NCBI RefSeq assembly: GCF_900103325.1
Contig: NZ_FMXM01000002.1
Coordinates: 186,001 to 250,000, forward strand
Length of the DNA stretch: 64,000 nucleotides
Source: Mesorhizobium qingshengii
GTDB taxonomy: Bacteria > Pseudomonadota > Alphaproteobacteria > Rhizobiales > Rhizobiaceae
Direction: 5' to 3'
Below, one piece after another: positions 51,999-61,563 of the stretch. The position numbers were made by a program, and so were the translations under genes. Within the stretch, counting starts at the first letter, position 1; the number at the start of each line of letters is the position of its first letter. The notes below the pieces were generated by a model. The model saw nothing but the letters and a program-made list of their open reading frames with translations. It searched no databases and had not been told where the DNA came from.

Positions 51999-52095
51999 CT
52001 TGTCCTCCCGACATGATCCCTCGCCGCCATCCGTCGCGGTTGGGTTCCTCAAGATCAATACATGTGAAATACAAGCAACCGCCAGTCAGGCGCCG

Positions 52096-52827
52096 CTAGC
52101 CAGGGAAATCCGGCAGGCTGGCAAAGGCCGACTTCAGTGCATTCGACCAGCCGTCCGAGATGGTGCGGTAATACTGGTCGTCCTGGCTGATCCGCCTCTT
52201 CAACCCGACCTTGAAAGCATCCTTTTCCAGGAAGAGCATGTCGAGCGGCAGACCGACGGACAAATTCGACTTCAGCGTCGAATCGAACGACACCAGAAGC
52301 AGCTTCACCGTCTCGGCAAGGCTCATCGTCTTTTCATAGGCGCGGATGATGATCGGCTTGCCGTATTTGGTCTCGCCGATCTGGAAGAAAGGCGTGTCGT
52401 CGGTCGATTCGATGAAATTGCCTTCGGGATAGATCATGAAAAGCCGCGGCTCGCTGCCCTTGATCTGACCGCCGAGAATGAAGGAAGCATTGAAGTAGGA
52501 ATCCGCCTTTTCGCCGGCCGGTGACGAACTGGCGATCACCTCCTTGACGGTATCGCCTACCATCCGCACCGTCTGGTACATGGACGGCGTTTCCAGCAGG
52601 GTGGAGTGTCGCTCGGAGATAGCCTTGGTGCGCTCGTCGAGCAGGCTGACCACCGCCTGCGTCGTCGCCAGATTGCCGGCCGACATCAAGACGATGACGC
52701 GCTCGCCGGGCTCTTCCCAGACATGCATCTTCTTGAAGGTGGAGATCGAATCCATGCCGGCATTGGTGCGCGTGTCCGACATGAACACGAGCCCGCGATC
52801 GATCTTCAGGCCGACGCAATAGGTCAT
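52096..52827 (-). CDS. anbu: Anbu, ancestral proteasome-like beta subunit
   Basis: A 243-residue Ntn-hydrolase of the 20S-proteasome beta fold. MTYCVGLKIDRGLVFMSDTR places Thr2 as the putative nucleophile after Met removal, with Asp in SDTRT and Lys in FKKM as the other expected site residues. VIVLMSAGNLATTQAVV and FILGGQ match Anbu proteins. Anbu assembles open lock-washer rings, and its peptidase activity is debated. It is the last gene of a conserved cluster with transglutaminase-like, alpha-E and ATP-grasp genes. Confidence 0.9.
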   Translation of the reverse strand: MTYCVGLKIDRGLVFMSDTRTNAGMDSISTFKKMHVWEEPGERVIVLMSAGNLATTQAVVSLLDERTKAISERHSTLLETPSMYQTVRMVGDTVKEVIASSSPAGEKADSYFNASFILGGQIKGSEPRLFMIYPEGNFIESTDDTPFFQIGETKYGKPIIIRAYEKTMSLAETVKLLLVSFDSTLKSNLSVGLPLDMLFLEKDAFKVGLKRRISQDDQYYRTISDGWSNALKSAFASLPDFPG

Positions 52828-52857
52828 GGAATCTCTTCTAGCGGCAATCCTGGGGGA

Positions 52858-53652
52858 TTACTGCTCCACAGTGACGGTGACCGCAAGCTGTTCTTCCGCC
52901 TGTCCCAGTCGAATCCCCGAAACCGGTGTGGCGTCGCGGTAGTCGCGACCAGTTGCCACCTTTACATAGCGTTCGTCTGGAGAAATGCCGTTGGCGGCAT
53001 CGAAAGCGACCCAGCCAAGACCCGCGACATGCGCCTCGGCCCAGGCATGGCTTGCCGCCTGCTCAACCGTCGCGTCCAGCATCAGATAACCGCTGACGTA
53101 ACGGGCCGGAAAGCCCATGGCGCGCGCGCCGGCGGCAAAGATGTGGGTGTGATCCTGGCAGACACCGCTCTTGAGCGCCAACGCTTCCTCTGCCGGCGTC
53201 GTCGCGGTGGTGCTGCCCGGCGTGTAAGCGACGCGTTCACCGATGATCGCCATCAGCCTGTGCAGCCTTTCGATATCAGTGCCCTTGTCGACCGATGCGG
53301 CGAGTCCGCGAATGCCGCTGCCGATCGCCGTCAATGGCGTTTCATGGCTGTAAAGCCAGAGCGGCGTAAAGCCCTGGTGTGGTCCGGAGACGCCGGCGGT
53401 GTCGCGCGTCACCACTTCGCCGGCAGCTTCCACCGTGATGAAGTCACGCTCGCCCTCGACGCTCAACAGCCGTGTATCGTTGCCGAAATGATCAACAAAA
53501 CGAACCTCTTCACGCGCGCCTTCGATGACCAGAGCCCAGGACAGAACGGTCTGCGTCGATCCGCTGACCGGAAGCAGCCGCAGCCGCTGCAACAAATATT
53601 GCACCGGCGCATCATAGCGGTACTCGGTCCTGTGGGTGATCTTCAACCGCAT
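52858..53652 (-). CDS. Transglutaminase-like protein of the Anbu cluster
   Basis: A 264-residue protein with an N-terminal beta domain (MRLKITHRTEYRYDAPVQYL, typical Bact_transglu_N) and a papain-like core. Catalytic Cys lies in KSGVCQDHTHIFAAGARAMGFPARYVSGYL, His in HAWAEAHVAGLGWVAFD and Asp just after. A peptide-bond or amide-forming role in a tagging-like pathway with the ATP-grasp protein has been proposed for this gene set but is not established. The start ATG at 53652 removes a long upstream extension that is really the intergenic repeat. Confidence 0.9.
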   Translation of the reverse strand: MRLKITHRTEYRYDAPVQYLLQRLRLLPVSGSTQTVLSWALVIEGAREEVRFVDHFGNDTRLLSVEGERDFITVEAAGEVVTRDTAGVSGPHQGFTPLWLYSHETPLTAIGSGIRGLAASVDKGTDIERLHRLMAIIGERVAYTPGSTTATTPAEEALALKSGVCQDHTHIFAAGARAMGFPARYVSGYLMLDATVEQAASHAWAEAHVAGLGWVAFDAANGISPDERYVKVATGRDYRDATPVSGIRLGQAEEQLAVTVTVEQ

Positions 53653-53669
53653 GCTTTTTTTCCGTTTGT

Positions 53670-53739
53670 GAGCATGATCTTGCCCGAAAACCGGTTCCCA
53701 CTTTTCGCTGACGCGGTCCTCCGGTTCGGGATCATGCTC
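53670..53739. repeat. Rhizobial intergenic palindromic repeat, copy 1
   Basis: GAGCATGATC and its inverse GATCATGCTC bound a 70-base unit containing CCACTTTTCGCTGACGCGG. A second, longer copy in the opposite orientation is at 56288-56379. It sits inside the Anbu operon between the alpha-E and transglutaminase genes. Confidence 0.85.
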
Positions 53740-54679
53740 AATTGAACCGGTAATCTTGCGCGATCTCGTTGCCGAGCTTGGTGTTGTCGCGAATGAAGTT
53801 GGCCAGGAACTCATGCAGGCCGGCGTCGAATATGTCCTTGATCGACCCGGCTCTCAGCATCGTCTGCGTCTTCTCGGCCGTCGCGTGGCAGGCATGACGT
53901 TCGCCGTAGTCGTCGCCGAGGAACTTCAGGTGTTCGGACAGGAAGCGGTAGCAGAAGGTCAGCGAACGCGGCATGCGGACATTGAGGATCAGGTAGTCGG
54001 CAATGTTGGTCGGCTTGTAGTCGGCGTCATAGACCCAGCGGTAGGAACGGTGCGCCGATACTGAGCGCAGGATCGATTCCCACTGGTAGTTGTCGAGCGT
54101 AGAGCCGACCCAGGAAATCGACGGCAAGAGCACATAGTATTTCACGTCCAGAATGCGTGCCGTGTTGTCTGCGCGCTCGACATAAGTGCCGAGCTGCGAG
54201 AAGTCGAAGATCTCGTTGCGCAGCATGGTGCCGTAGAACGAGCCGCGGATCAGCGCCGTCTCGCGCTTGATAGCGTCGAGCACGCTGGGCAGGTCGCGCT
54301 CGTCGATAGGCTTGGCCAGCATCCGTTTCAGCGCCATCCAGGCTTCATTGATGCTTTCCCAGGTTTCGCGCGTCAGCGCGGTGCGCACCATGCGGGCATT
54401 GTTGCGGGCTGTCTCGATCGCCGCCATCGTGCTCGATGGATTCGACGTGTCGCGCAGCAGGAAGTCGGCGACGTTGGCGGCGGTATAGTCAGAATATTTC
54501 TGGCTGAAGGTGACGTCCGAACCGGCACTGAGCAGCACCGAACTCCACTCTTCCGAGGCGCTCTGCGTGCGGGTCAGCGCCATGCGCAAGCCGGCATCGA
54601 CCAACCGCGCCATATTCTCTGCGCGCTCGATATAGCGGTTCATCCAGTAAAGCCCGTTGGCGGTCCGGCCTAAAAGCAT
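53738..54679 (-). CDS. Alpha-E domain protein of the Anbu cluster
   Basis: A 313-residue all-helical protein with the alpha-E start LLGRTANGLYWMNRYIERAENMARLVDAGLRMAL and later EIFDFSQLGTYVERADNTARILDVKYYVLLP. Alpha-E proteins accompany circularly permuted ATP-grasp enzymes and transglutaminases; their role is unknown. Its stop touches the intergenic repeat. Confidence 0.9.
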   Translation of the reverse strand: MLLGRTANGLYWMNRYIERAENMARLVDAGLRMALTRTQSASEEWSSVLLSAGSDVTFSQKYSDYTAANVADFLLRDTSNPSSTMAAIETARNNARMVRTALTRETWESINEAWMALKRMLAKPIDERDLPSVLDAIKRETALIRGSFYGTMLRNEIFDFSQLGTYVERADNTARILDVKYYVLLPSISWVGSTLDNYQWESILRSVSAHRSYRWVYDADYKPTNIADYLILNVRMPRSLTFCYRFLSEHLKFLGDDYGERHACHATAEKTQTMLRAGSIKDIFDAGLHEFLANFIRDNTKLGNEIAQDYRFN

Positions 54680-54700
54680 CCAAAAACCTTCAAATGAAAA

Positions 54701-56119
54701 TCAGTCATCCAGCACCCATGTGTCCTTGGTGCCGCCGCCCTGCGAGGAATTGACGACCAGCGAGCCTTCCTTGAGCGCGACGCGCGTCAGCCCGCCGGGC
54801 ACGATCTGGATGCGGTCGGAGACCAGCACGTAAGGCCTGAGATCGACATGGCGCGGCGCCAGCCCCTTGTCGGTCAGGATCGGACAGGTCGACAGCGCCA
54901 GTGTCGGCTGGGCGATATAGTTCGAGGGCTTTGCCTGGAGTTTCTTGGCAAAAGCCTCGCACTCCTTCTTGGTCGCCGCCGGGCCGACCAGCATGCCGTA
55001 GCCGCCGGAACCATGCACTTCCTTGATCACCAGCTCGTGGATGTGCTCGAGCACGTATTTCAGACTGTCGGGCTCGGAACAGCGCCAGGTCGGGATGTTG
55101 CCCAGGATCGCCTTGCGGCCTGTGTAGAACTCGACGATCTCGGGCATGTAGGAATAGATCGCCTTGTCGTCGGCGATGCCGGTGCCCGGTGCGTTGGCGA
55201 TGGTGATGTTGCCGGCCCGGTAGACATCCATGATGCCGGGAACGCCAAGCGCCGAATCCGGCCGGAAGGTCAGCGGATCGAGGAAAGAATCATCGACGCG
55301 ACGATAGAGCACGTCGATCTGCTTGTAACCTTCGGTGGTGCGCATCGCGACATGGCCGTCGACGACGCGCAGATCCTGGCCCTCGACCAGTTGAACGCCC
55401 ATCTGATCGGCAAGGAAGGCGTGTTCGAAATAGGCGGAATTGTAGCTGCCGGGCGTCAGCACGGCGATGGTCGGCGCGCCCTTGGTGCCTTGCGGGCGCA
55501 CCGCCGCCAGCGATTGGCGCAGAAGCTGCGGGTAGTTCTCCACCGGCCGCACTTTGATCTTCTGGAACAGCTCCGGGAACAGCTGCATCATCGTCTCACG
55601 GTTTTCCAGCATGTAGGAGACGCCCGATGGTGTGCGCGCGTTGTCCTCCAACACGTAGAATTCGTCCTCGCTGATGCGGACGATGTCGACGCCGATAATG
55701 TGGGTGTAGACGCCAGCCGGAGGCCGCACGCCGATCATTTCCGGCAGAAAAGCCTCGTTCCTGGCGATCAACTCCGTGGGAACGCGCCCGGCGCGCAGGA
55801 TTTCCTGGCGATGGTAGATATCGTCGAGGAAAGCATTCAGCGCCTGCACCCGCTGCTCGATGCCCTGCGTGAGGCGTCGCCATTCATTGCCTGAAATGAT
55901 GCGTGGAACGATATCGAACGGGATCAGTCGTTCGGATGCTTCCTGCTCGCCATAGACGGCGAAGGTGATGCCGGTCTTGCGGAAGACGCGTTCTGCGTCC
56001 TGCATCTTCTCGGTAAGTCTCGCTGGATCCTGCTCCTTCAGCCAGCGATCATAAGCCGAATACGGTCTTCTCAATCCGGAGACTTCCGGAAGCATTTCGT
56101 CGAACGCTGCCAATCGCAT
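54701..56119 (-). CDS. Circularly permuted ATP-grasp protein of the Anbu cluster
   Basis: A 472-residue CP-ATP-grasp protein (DUF404/DUF407 type). Motifs include DEMLPEVSGLRRPYSAYDRW, GVYTHIIGVDIVRISEDEFYVLEDNARTPSGVSYMLENRE and VIKEVHGSGGYGMLVGP. Such enzymes are expected to ligate an amino or acid group in an ATP-dependent way. First gene of the cluster, with AGGGGAGT before the ATG at 56119; 22 bases separate it from the alpha-E gene. Confidence 0.92.
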   Translation of the reverse strand: MRLAAFDEMLPEVSGLRRPYSAYDRWLKEQDPARLTEKMQDAERVFRKTGITFAVYGEQEASERLIPFDIVPRIISGNEWRRLTQGIEQRVQALNAFLDDIYHRQEILRAGRVPTELIARNEAFLPEMIGVRPPAGVYTHIIGVDIVRISEDEFYVLEDNARTPSGVSYMLENRETMMQLFPELFQKIKVRPVENYPQLLRQSLAAVRPQGTKGAPTIAVLTPGSYNSAYFEHAFLADQMGVQLVEGQDLRVVDGHVAMRTTEGYKQIDVLYRRVDDSFLDPLTFRPDSALGVPGIMDVYRAGNITIANAPGTGIADDKAIYSYMPEIVEFYTGRKAILGNIPTWRCSEPDSLKYVLEHIHELVIKEVHGSGGYGMLVGPAATKKECEAFAKKLQAKPSNYIAQPTLALSTCPILTDKGLAPRHVDLRPYVLVSDRIQIVPGGLTRVALKEGSLVVNSSQGGGTKDTWVLDD

Positions 56120-56287
56120 ACTCCCCTGTGACGCCATTTCACTGGCGTCGCCGGAGAAAATCAAGCGCAATCGGTGATTTGGGAGATCCGGACGATCAGT
56201 ATGTCGCGCCTGCCTAAAGTTTAGGCAGCTGAAATACGACCTTGGTCAGGCTTTGCCTCGTGCCCGGGCAAGTGCGCTCAGCGGCTG

Positions 56288-56379
56288 GAGCATGATCCCA
56301 AACCGAAGGACCGCGTCAGCGAAAAGTGGACCCCGCTTTTCTCGGACAAACGGTTCCCGTTTGTCCAGAGATCATGCTC
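56288..56379. repeat. Rhizobial intergenic palindromic repeat, copy 2
   Basis: A 92-base unit bounded by GAGCATGATC and GATCATGCTC arms, with the shared core (reverse orientation to copy 1) and an extra inner stem (GACAAACGG / CCGTTTGTC). It occupies most of the 306-base gene-free gap between the ATP-grasp gene and the Lrp-type gene. Confidence 0.85.
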
Positions 56380-56425
56380 AAACAAACAGATAGGCCCATC
56401 TCGATTCTATCGGGATGGAACAGGT

Positions 56426-56662
56426 CTAGAAGGCGCGGAACGTGACGACCGTGAATGTGTCCTTGATGCCGGGGAGAACCTGCACCTTCTCATTCACGAA
56501 ATGCCCGACGTCTTCCTCGTCGTCGACATAGAATTTGGCAAGCAGATCGTAATTGCCGGCGGTGGAGTAGATTTCCGAAGCGATCTCGGCATCGGCGAGC
56601 GCGCTGGCAACCTCATAGGATTTGCCCAGTTCGCATTTGATCTGCACGAAAAACGCCTTCAT
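56426..56662 (-). CDS. Lrp/AsnC ligand-binding domain protein (no HTH)
   Basis: A 78-residue stand-alone RAM/AsnC effector domain: AFFVQIKCELGKSYEVASALADAEIASEIYSTAGNYDLLAKFYVDDEEDVGHFV and a final VLPGIKDTFTVVTFRAF. No DNA-binding domain is present. Such proteins bind amino acids or modulate full-length Lrp proteins; the partner is unknown. Confidence 0.9.
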   Translation of the reverse strand: MKAFFVQIKCELGKSYEVASALADAEIASEIYSTAGNYDLLAKFYVDDEEDVGHFVNEKVQVLPGIKDTFTVVTFRAF

Positions 56663-57059
56663 GGCTTCGTCCCGCTAAACTTCCAAGTCCAAGCGGCCCT
56701 TCTGGCAGACTGGAGGCGGGCTTTCAAGCGCTGGAATCCGTACTCAGCCGGCGGTGACCGCCGGAGTATTCTTCGCCCAAGCCGGCAAAGGGGCCAAGAC
56801 GGCAAGGCTGGCAACACCCTTCAGCAAAAAGGCGCCGGTCGACAGGCTGTGTGAACATCCTTCGTCCATGAGCTTAGTGCTCTCGCCGCAGACCACGATG
56901 AGCGACCCGCCTTAATGGACGCTGAAGCATAGGAAATGCGCCGAGGCGAGACGAATATTCGCCATTGCTGAAACCGTGAAGCGCCGCCACGCGTATGTTA
57001 GGATGCCTCCTGGAACAGCTTTTCTGGAGGCGGCTTTTCGAGGACAACGGAGACAGGCC
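56663..57059. other. Gene-free stretch between the Lrp-type gene and the DUF4864 gene
   Basis: Nothing coding was found on either strand. A GC-rich palindrome (CCGGCGGTGACCGCCGG) lies near 56750. The stretch probably holds the divergent promoters of both flanking genes. Confidence 0.5.
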
Positions 57060-57479
57060 ATGCGCCGCATGTTTTTTGCATTCGCGTTCGTTCCGTTCAT
57101 CCTGGCCTCGTCGGCCTTTGCCGGCGATGCCGAGGTCAAGGCGGCGCAAGCGGCCATAGACGGCCAGTTGCAAGCGTTCATCGCCAATGACGGCGCCACC
57201 GCCTACAGTTTCGCGGCGCCGAACGTGAAACAGATCTTCCCCACCGTCGACACCTTCATGAACATGGTGACCAACGGCTACCCGCCGGTGCGCAAGCCGC
57301 GGACCTATTCCTTCGGCAAGGTCGAGGAGACGGGTCCGGGTTCGATCGTCCAGCAGGTGCTGATCGTTGGGCCGGATGGCAAGGACTACGAAGCGGTCTA
57401 CACGCTGCAGCAACAGCCCGACGGCACGTTCCAAATCACCGGCTGCAGCCTGCGCGCGTCGAATTCGCTCAGCACCTGA
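57060..57479 (+). CDS. DUF4864 family exported protein
   Basis: A 139-residue protein with a Sec signal (MRRMFFAFAFVPFILASSAF, AFA cleavage), then AAQAAIDGQLQAFIANDGATAYSFAAPNVKQIFPTVDTFM and VYTLQQQPDGTFQITGC, which match DUF4864 (NTF2-like). Periplasmic; function unknown. It converges on tgt with a 7-base gap. Confidence 0.88.
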   Translation: MRRMFFAFAFVPFILASSAFAGDAEVKAAQAAIDGQLQAFIANDGATAYSFAAPNVKQIFPTVDTFMNMVTNGYPPVRKPRTYSFGKVEETGPGSIVQQVLIVGPDGKDYEAVYTLQQQPDGTFQITGCSLRASNSLST

Positions 57480-57486
57480 GCGCCGG

Positions 57487-58617
57487 TTACATCGCTGGAA
57501 TATCGCCCCTCGCCCAGCCTTCGGAAATCTCCGCCGCGCGGGTCTCGAAGGAGCCGGCCTCTATCGCGGCGCGGATGTCCTGCATCAGCTTTTGATAATA
57601 GGAAAGATTGTTCCAAGTGAGCAGCATGGCGCCGAGTGCCTCTTGCGAGCGCACCAGATGATGCAGGTAGGCTCGCGAGTAATCCCGGGCGGCGGGGCAG
57701 TCGCTTTGCTCGTCGAGCGGACGTGGATCGTCGGCATGGCGGGCGTTGCGCAGATTGACCTTGCCGCGCCTGGTGTAGGCAAGGCCATGCCGGCCAGCCC
57801 GTGTCGGCATAACGCAATCGAACATGTCGATGCCGCGCGCCACGGATTTCAGGATATCGTCTGGCGTGCCGACACCCATCAGATAGCGTGGCTTGTCCGC
57901 CGGCAGTTCGGGACAGGTGATGTCGAGCATCTCGAGCATCACGGCCTGCGGCTCGCCGACGGCCAGGCCACCAACGGCATAGCCCTTGAGCTCCATCGCG
58001 CTCAGCGCCTGCGCCGACCGCACCCTGAGTGCCGCATTGTCGCCGCCTTGCACGATACCGAACATTGCCTTGCCCGGCTGGTCGCCAAACGCCGTCTTGC
58101 AGCGCTCGGCCCAGCGCAGCGAAAGCTCCATCGCGCGCTCGATCTCCTTCATCTCGGCCGGCAGCGCCGTGCATTCGTCGAGTTGCATCTGGATGTCGGA
58201 ATCGAGCAGCCCCTGGATCTCGATCGATCGCTCCGGCGACATCTCGTAGGCCGCGCCGTCGATATGCGAGCGGAAGGTGACGCCCTTCTCGGTCAGCTTT
58301 CGCAGCTTCGACAGCGACATCACCTGGAAGCCGCCGCTGTCGGTCAGGATCGGATGCGGCCAGCGGGCGAATTCATGCAGGCCGCCGAGCCGCGCGACAC
58401 GCTCGGCGCCGGGCCGCAGCATCAGATGGTAGGTATTGCCAAGGATGATGTCGGCGCCAAGGTCGCGTACCTGATCCATGTACATCGTCTTGACGGTGCC
58501 ACCGGTGCCGACCGGCATGAAGGCCGGCGTGCGGATCTCGCCGCGCGGCATGTCGATCACACCGCGTCGCGCCTTGCCGTCAGTCGCCAGAACCTTGAAG
58601 GTGAACGGCTTAGCCAT
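57487..58617 (-). CDS. tgt: Queuine tRNA-ribosyltransferase (preQ1-tRNA guanine transglycosylase)
   Basis: Exchanges guanine-34 for preQ1 in GUN-anticodon tRNAs. The 376-residue protein matches E. coli Tgt (375) and has the nucleophile region [28 protein letters not shown] and [16 protein letters not shown]. The zinc site is reduced: the normal C-x-C-x2-C appears as S305-D-C307-P-A-A310, keeping one Cys and the following His. The start ATG at 58617 overlaps the upstream small gene by 8 bases. Confidence 0.95.
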   Translation of the reverse strand: MAKPFTFKVLATDGKARRGVIDMPRGEIRTPAFMPVGTGGTVKTMYMDQVRDLGADIILGNTYHLMLRPGAERVARLGGLHEFARWPHPILTDSGGFQVMSLSKLRKLTEKGVTFRSHIDGAAYEMSPERSIEIQGLLDSDIQMQLDECTALPAEMKEIERAMELSLRWAERCKTAFGDQPGKAMFGIVQGGDNAALRVRSAQALSAMELKGYAVGGLAVGEPQAVMLEMLDITCPELPADKPRYLMGVGTPDDILKSVARGIDMFDCVMPTRAGRHGLAYTRRGKVNLRNARHADDPRPLDEQSDCPAARDYSRAYLHHLVRSQEALGAMLLTWNNLSYYQKLMQDIRAAIEAGSFETRAAEISEGWARGDIPAM

Positions 58618-58879
58618 TGAATTCCTTGTCATGTAGTGGCGCACCCGCAGCCTGTTCGTCGAGCGACTGGCGGTAGCGGATGCAGCCGCGCATGAATTTT
58701 GGCCACGGCGGCACGGCGATCGCCGGCTCGGTCTTTTCCGGCAGAAGATTCCACAGATCGGGATGATGCCAGCACAGATCATGCCCGGTGGCATCACGAT
58801 GCTGGCGAATGCCGGCGCGCAATTTCCTGACTTCCACGATCAGTGCGTCTCGGTCCAGGCCGTCGAGATCATCGTCCAT
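58610..58879 (-). CDS. Small conserved protein between queA and tgt
   Basis: An 89-residue soluble protein ([59 protein letters not shown]) overlapping queA by 11 bases and tgt by 8, so it is co-expressed with queuosine genes. Similar proteins with WHHPxLWxLLPE are common in proteobacteria; the function is unknown to me. Confidence 0.8.
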   Translation of the reverse strand: MDDDLDGLDRDALIVEVRKLRAGIRQHRDATGHDLCWHHPDLWNLLPEKTEPAIAVPPWPKFMRGCIRYRQSLDEQAAGAPLHDKEFNG

Positions 58880-59957
58880 CGCTCGTCTCCGCTCGATAAA
58901 GCAGGCTTGCGTCGCCATAGGAATAGAACCTGTATCGGTTCTCGATGGCATGCGCATAGGCCGCTCGCATCGTGTCGAGGCCACTGAAGGCGGAAACCAG
59001 CATGAACAGCGTCGAGCGCGGCAGATGGAAATTGGTCATCAGCATATCAGCGGTGCGAAAGCGGTAGCCGGGCGTGATGAAGATGTCGGTCGGGCCGGAC
59101 CAGGCAGCCAGAGTGCCGTCCTCACGCGCGGCACTCTCCAGCAGGCGCAGCGAGGTCGTGCCGACGGCGATGATGCGTCCGCCCCTCGCCTTGGCCACGT
59201 TCAGCGCGACGGCGGTGGCCTCGCTGACCGAACCGGTCTCGGCATGCATCTTGTGATCGGCGGTATCGTCTGCCTTCACCGGCAGGAACGTACCGGCGCC
59301 GACATGCAAGGTGACGAAGCGGCGCTCGATACCCTTGGCGTCGAGCGCGGCAAACAGCTCGGGCGTGAAATGCAGGCCCGCCGTGGGTGCCGCGACGGCG
59401 CCTTCTTCCCTGGCATAGATGGTCTGGTAGTCGGCCCGATCACGCTCGTCATCATCGCGCTTCGAGGCGATATACGGCGGCAGCGGAATGTGGCCGACCG
59501 TATGCAGCGCCTCGTCCAGGAAGGGGCCCGACAGATCGAAGCCAAGCAGCGCCTCGCCGCCCTCGCCTTTCTCGATCACCGTGGCATCGAGCTGGCCGAG
59601 GAAACAGGAATTGCCGTCATGGCCGAAATGGATGCGGTCGCCGGCGGCAATGCGCTTGCCCGGCCGCATGAAGGCCAGCCAGCGGTCCGGAGCCATGCGC
59701 ATGTGCAGCGTGGCTTCGACTTGCGCCACTGCTTCGCCGCGCCGTCTGAAGCCTTTGAGCTGAGCCGGAATGACCTTGGTGTCGTTGAAAACCAGCACGT
59801 CGCCGGTGCGGAGCAAGGAAGGCAAATCGCCAACCGTCCGGTCATCGAGCCGCTCGCCGGGCTTGACCACCAGCATCCTGGCGCAATCGCGCGGCTCTGC
59901 CGGGCGTAGCGCGATGCGCTCCTCCGGCAGATCAAAGTCAAAGAGATCGACGCGCAT
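58869..59957 (-). CDS. queA: S-adenosylmethionine:tRNA ribosyltransferase-isomerase
   Basis: Adds the epoxycyclopentane group from AdoMet to preQ1-tRNA. The 362-residue protein shows [54 protein letters not shown] and [11 protein letters not shown]-like [13 protein letters not shown] near the end. One-base overlap with the upstream DMT transporter gene (TGATG). Confidence 0.96.
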   Translation of the reverse strand: MRVDLFDFDLPEERIALRPAEPRDCARMLVVKPGERLDDRTVGDLPSLLRTGDVLVFNDTKVIPAQLKGFRRRGEAVAQVEATLHMRMAPDRWLAFMRPGKRIAAGDRIHFGHDGNSCFLGQLDATVIEKGEGGEALLGFDLSGPFLDEALHTVGHIPLPPYIASKRDDDERDRADYQTIYAREEGAVAAPTAGLHFTPELFAALDAKGIERRFVTLHVGAGTFLPVKADDTADHKMHAETGSVSEATAVALNVAKARGGRIIAVGTTSLRLLESAAREDGTLAAWSGPTDIFITPGYRFRTADMLMTNFHLPRSTLFMLVSAFSGLDTMRAAYAHAIENRYRFYSYGDASLLYRAETSDGR

Positions 59958-60406
59958 CAGTAGAGCCGGACGAGCAGCGCTCCGGCCAGCAGCAGCACCG
60001 CACCGGCGACGCGGCCGAGCGAGATCTCACGCACCGCGACGCCCAGAAAGCCGACGCGGTCGATGAGCATGCCAGCCAGCAACTGGCCGGCTACGAGAAA
60101 CGCCATAAGGGCGGCGGCACCGATGCGCGGCGTCAGGATCGTCGACAGCGTGACATAGAAGCCGCCGAGCATGCCGCCGGCCACGAACAGCCATGGTGCC
60201 GGCGCCTTCCAGTCAAGTGAGATGCCTTGCAGTTTCACCACCGTGACGGAAATGATGCCGAGCACGACCGCGCCCGACAGGAACGAAAACGCCGCCGCCG
60301 CGACCGGGAGTCCCAGGTCGCGCGCCAGCTGCGAATTGATCGGCGCCTGGATGGCGATGAAGGCGCCGGACACGATGCCGAGAAGCGACCAGACGACGCC
60401 CATCAT
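59957..60406 (-). CDS. DMT-family (DUF606-type) transporter
   Basis: A 149-residue membrane protein with five predicted helices, half the size of usual EamA proteins, matching the DUF606 group: [27 protein letters not shown] and [22 protein letters not shown]. The substrate is unknown. Coupled to queA by TGATG. Confidence 0.85.
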   Translation of the reverse strand: MMGVVWSLLGIVSGAFIAIQAPINSQLARDLGLPVAAAAFSFLSGAVVLGIISVTVVKLQGISLDWKAPAPWLFVAGGMLGGFYVTLSTILTPRIGAAALMAFLVAGQLLAGMLIDRVGFLGVAVREISLGRVAGAVLLLAGALLVRLY

Positions 60407-60418
60407 TGTCGTTTCGCC

Positions 60419-60931
60419 TTACTTGACGTCTGCCGCGACCTTCAGCGACACGATCTTGTCGGGATCCTGCACCGGCTCGCCGCGCTTGATCTTGTCGACA
60501 TTGTCCATGCCTTCGATGACCTGGCCCCAGACCGTGTACTGGCGGTTGAGGAAGGCGGCGTCGTCGAAGCAGATGAAGAACTGCGAGTTGGCCGAATTCG
60601 GGTTCTGCGAACGGGCCATCGAGCAGGTGCCGCGGCCATGGTTGGCGTTGGAGAATTCGGCCTTCAGGTCCGGCTTGTCGGAGCCGCCCATGCCGGCGCG
60701 CGACGGCGCGAAGGAGGGCTTGCTGGAATTGCCGAACTTGACGTCGCCGGTCTGCGCCATGAAGCCTTCGATGACGCGGTGGAAGACCACGCCGTCATAG
60801 GCGCCTTCGCGGGCCAGTTCCTTGATGCGGCCGACATGGCCGGGCGCCAGGTCTGGGAAAAGTTCGATGACGACCTTGCCCTTGGTCGTTTCCATGATGA
60901 GCGCGTTCTCGCGGTCCTTGATTTCGGCCAT
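60419..60931 (-). CDS. Peptidyl-prolyl isomerase, cyclophilin type (cytosolic)
   Basis: A 170-residue cyclophilin without signal peptide: VVFHRVIEGFMAQTGD, GTCSMARSQNPNSANSQFFIC and LNRQYTVWGQVIEGMD carry the active-site Arg, Phe and Gln residues. Probably the PpiB-like cytosolic form. It follows the secreted paralogue by 27 bases. Confidence 0.93.
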   Translation of the reverse strand: MAEIKDRENALIMETTKGKVVIELFPDLAPGHVGRIKELAREGAYDGVVFHRVIEGFMAQTGDVKFGNSSKPSFAPSRAGMGGSDKPDLKAEFSNANHGRGTCSMARSQNPNSANSQFFICFDDAAFLNRQYTVWGQVIEGMDNVDKIKRGEPVQDPDKIVSLKVAADVK

Positions 60932-60958
60932 GTCAGATATCCTTTTGAGAAAACAGAT

Positions 60959-61546
60959 TTATTTGTCGGCGGCGATGCGCACCTTGATCATCCGGTCGGG
61001 GTCGGTGACCGTACCGTTGTCCGCTTCGTCGCCCTTCTTGATATGGTCCACCAGTTCCATGCCGCTGACGACGTTGCCGACGATGGTGTACTGGCCATCG
61101 AGCGGCGGCGCCGGCGCGAACATGATGAAGAACTGTGAATTGGCGGAGTTGGGGTCCTGCGAGCGTGCCATGCCGACCACGCCGCGCTTGTAGTGCTCGG
61201 TCTGCGAGAATTCGGCGGGCAGGTCGGGCAGATCGGAGCCGCCGGTGCCGACGGCCTCGGCGCTGAAGCCCTTCTTCATGTTGCCGAACTTGACGTCGCC
61301 GGTCTGTGCCATGAAGCCGTCGATGACGCGGTGGAAGGCGACATCGTCATAGGCGCCCTGGCGCACCAACTTCTTGATCTGGGCGACATGCTTGGGCGCG
61401 AGGTCGGGCCTGAGCGCAATGGTGACGTCGCCGTCCTTCAGCGTGATGATCATGGTGTTTTCCGGATCGGCGGCGAAAGCCGAAACCGATGCGGTCATCA
61501 GACCGGCAAGCACAACGAGGAACGAGGCGAGCTTTTTCAGCTGCAT
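60959..61546 (-). CDS. Peptidyl-prolyl isomerase, cyclophilin type (exported)
   Basis: A 195-residue cyclophilin with a Sec signal (MQLKKLASFLVVLAGLMTAS ... AFA) and the family motifs VAFHRVIDGFMAQTGD, MARSQDPNSANSQFFIMF and LDGQYTIVGNVVSGME. Periplasmic folding role. It starts 17 bases after coaD and is clearly paralogous to the next gene. Confidence 0.93.
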   Translation of the reverse strand: MQLKKLASFLVVLAGLMTASVSAFAADPENTMIITLKDGDVTIALRPDLAPKHVAQIKKLVRQGAYDDVAFHRVIDGFMAQTGDVKFGNMKKGFSAEAVGTGGSDLPDLPAEFSQTEHYKRGVVGMARSQDPNSANSQFFIMFAPAPPLDGQYTIVGNVVSGMELVDHIKKGDEADNGTVTDPDRMIKVRIAADK

Positions 61547-61563
61547 GGTCTTCTCCGAGAAAC

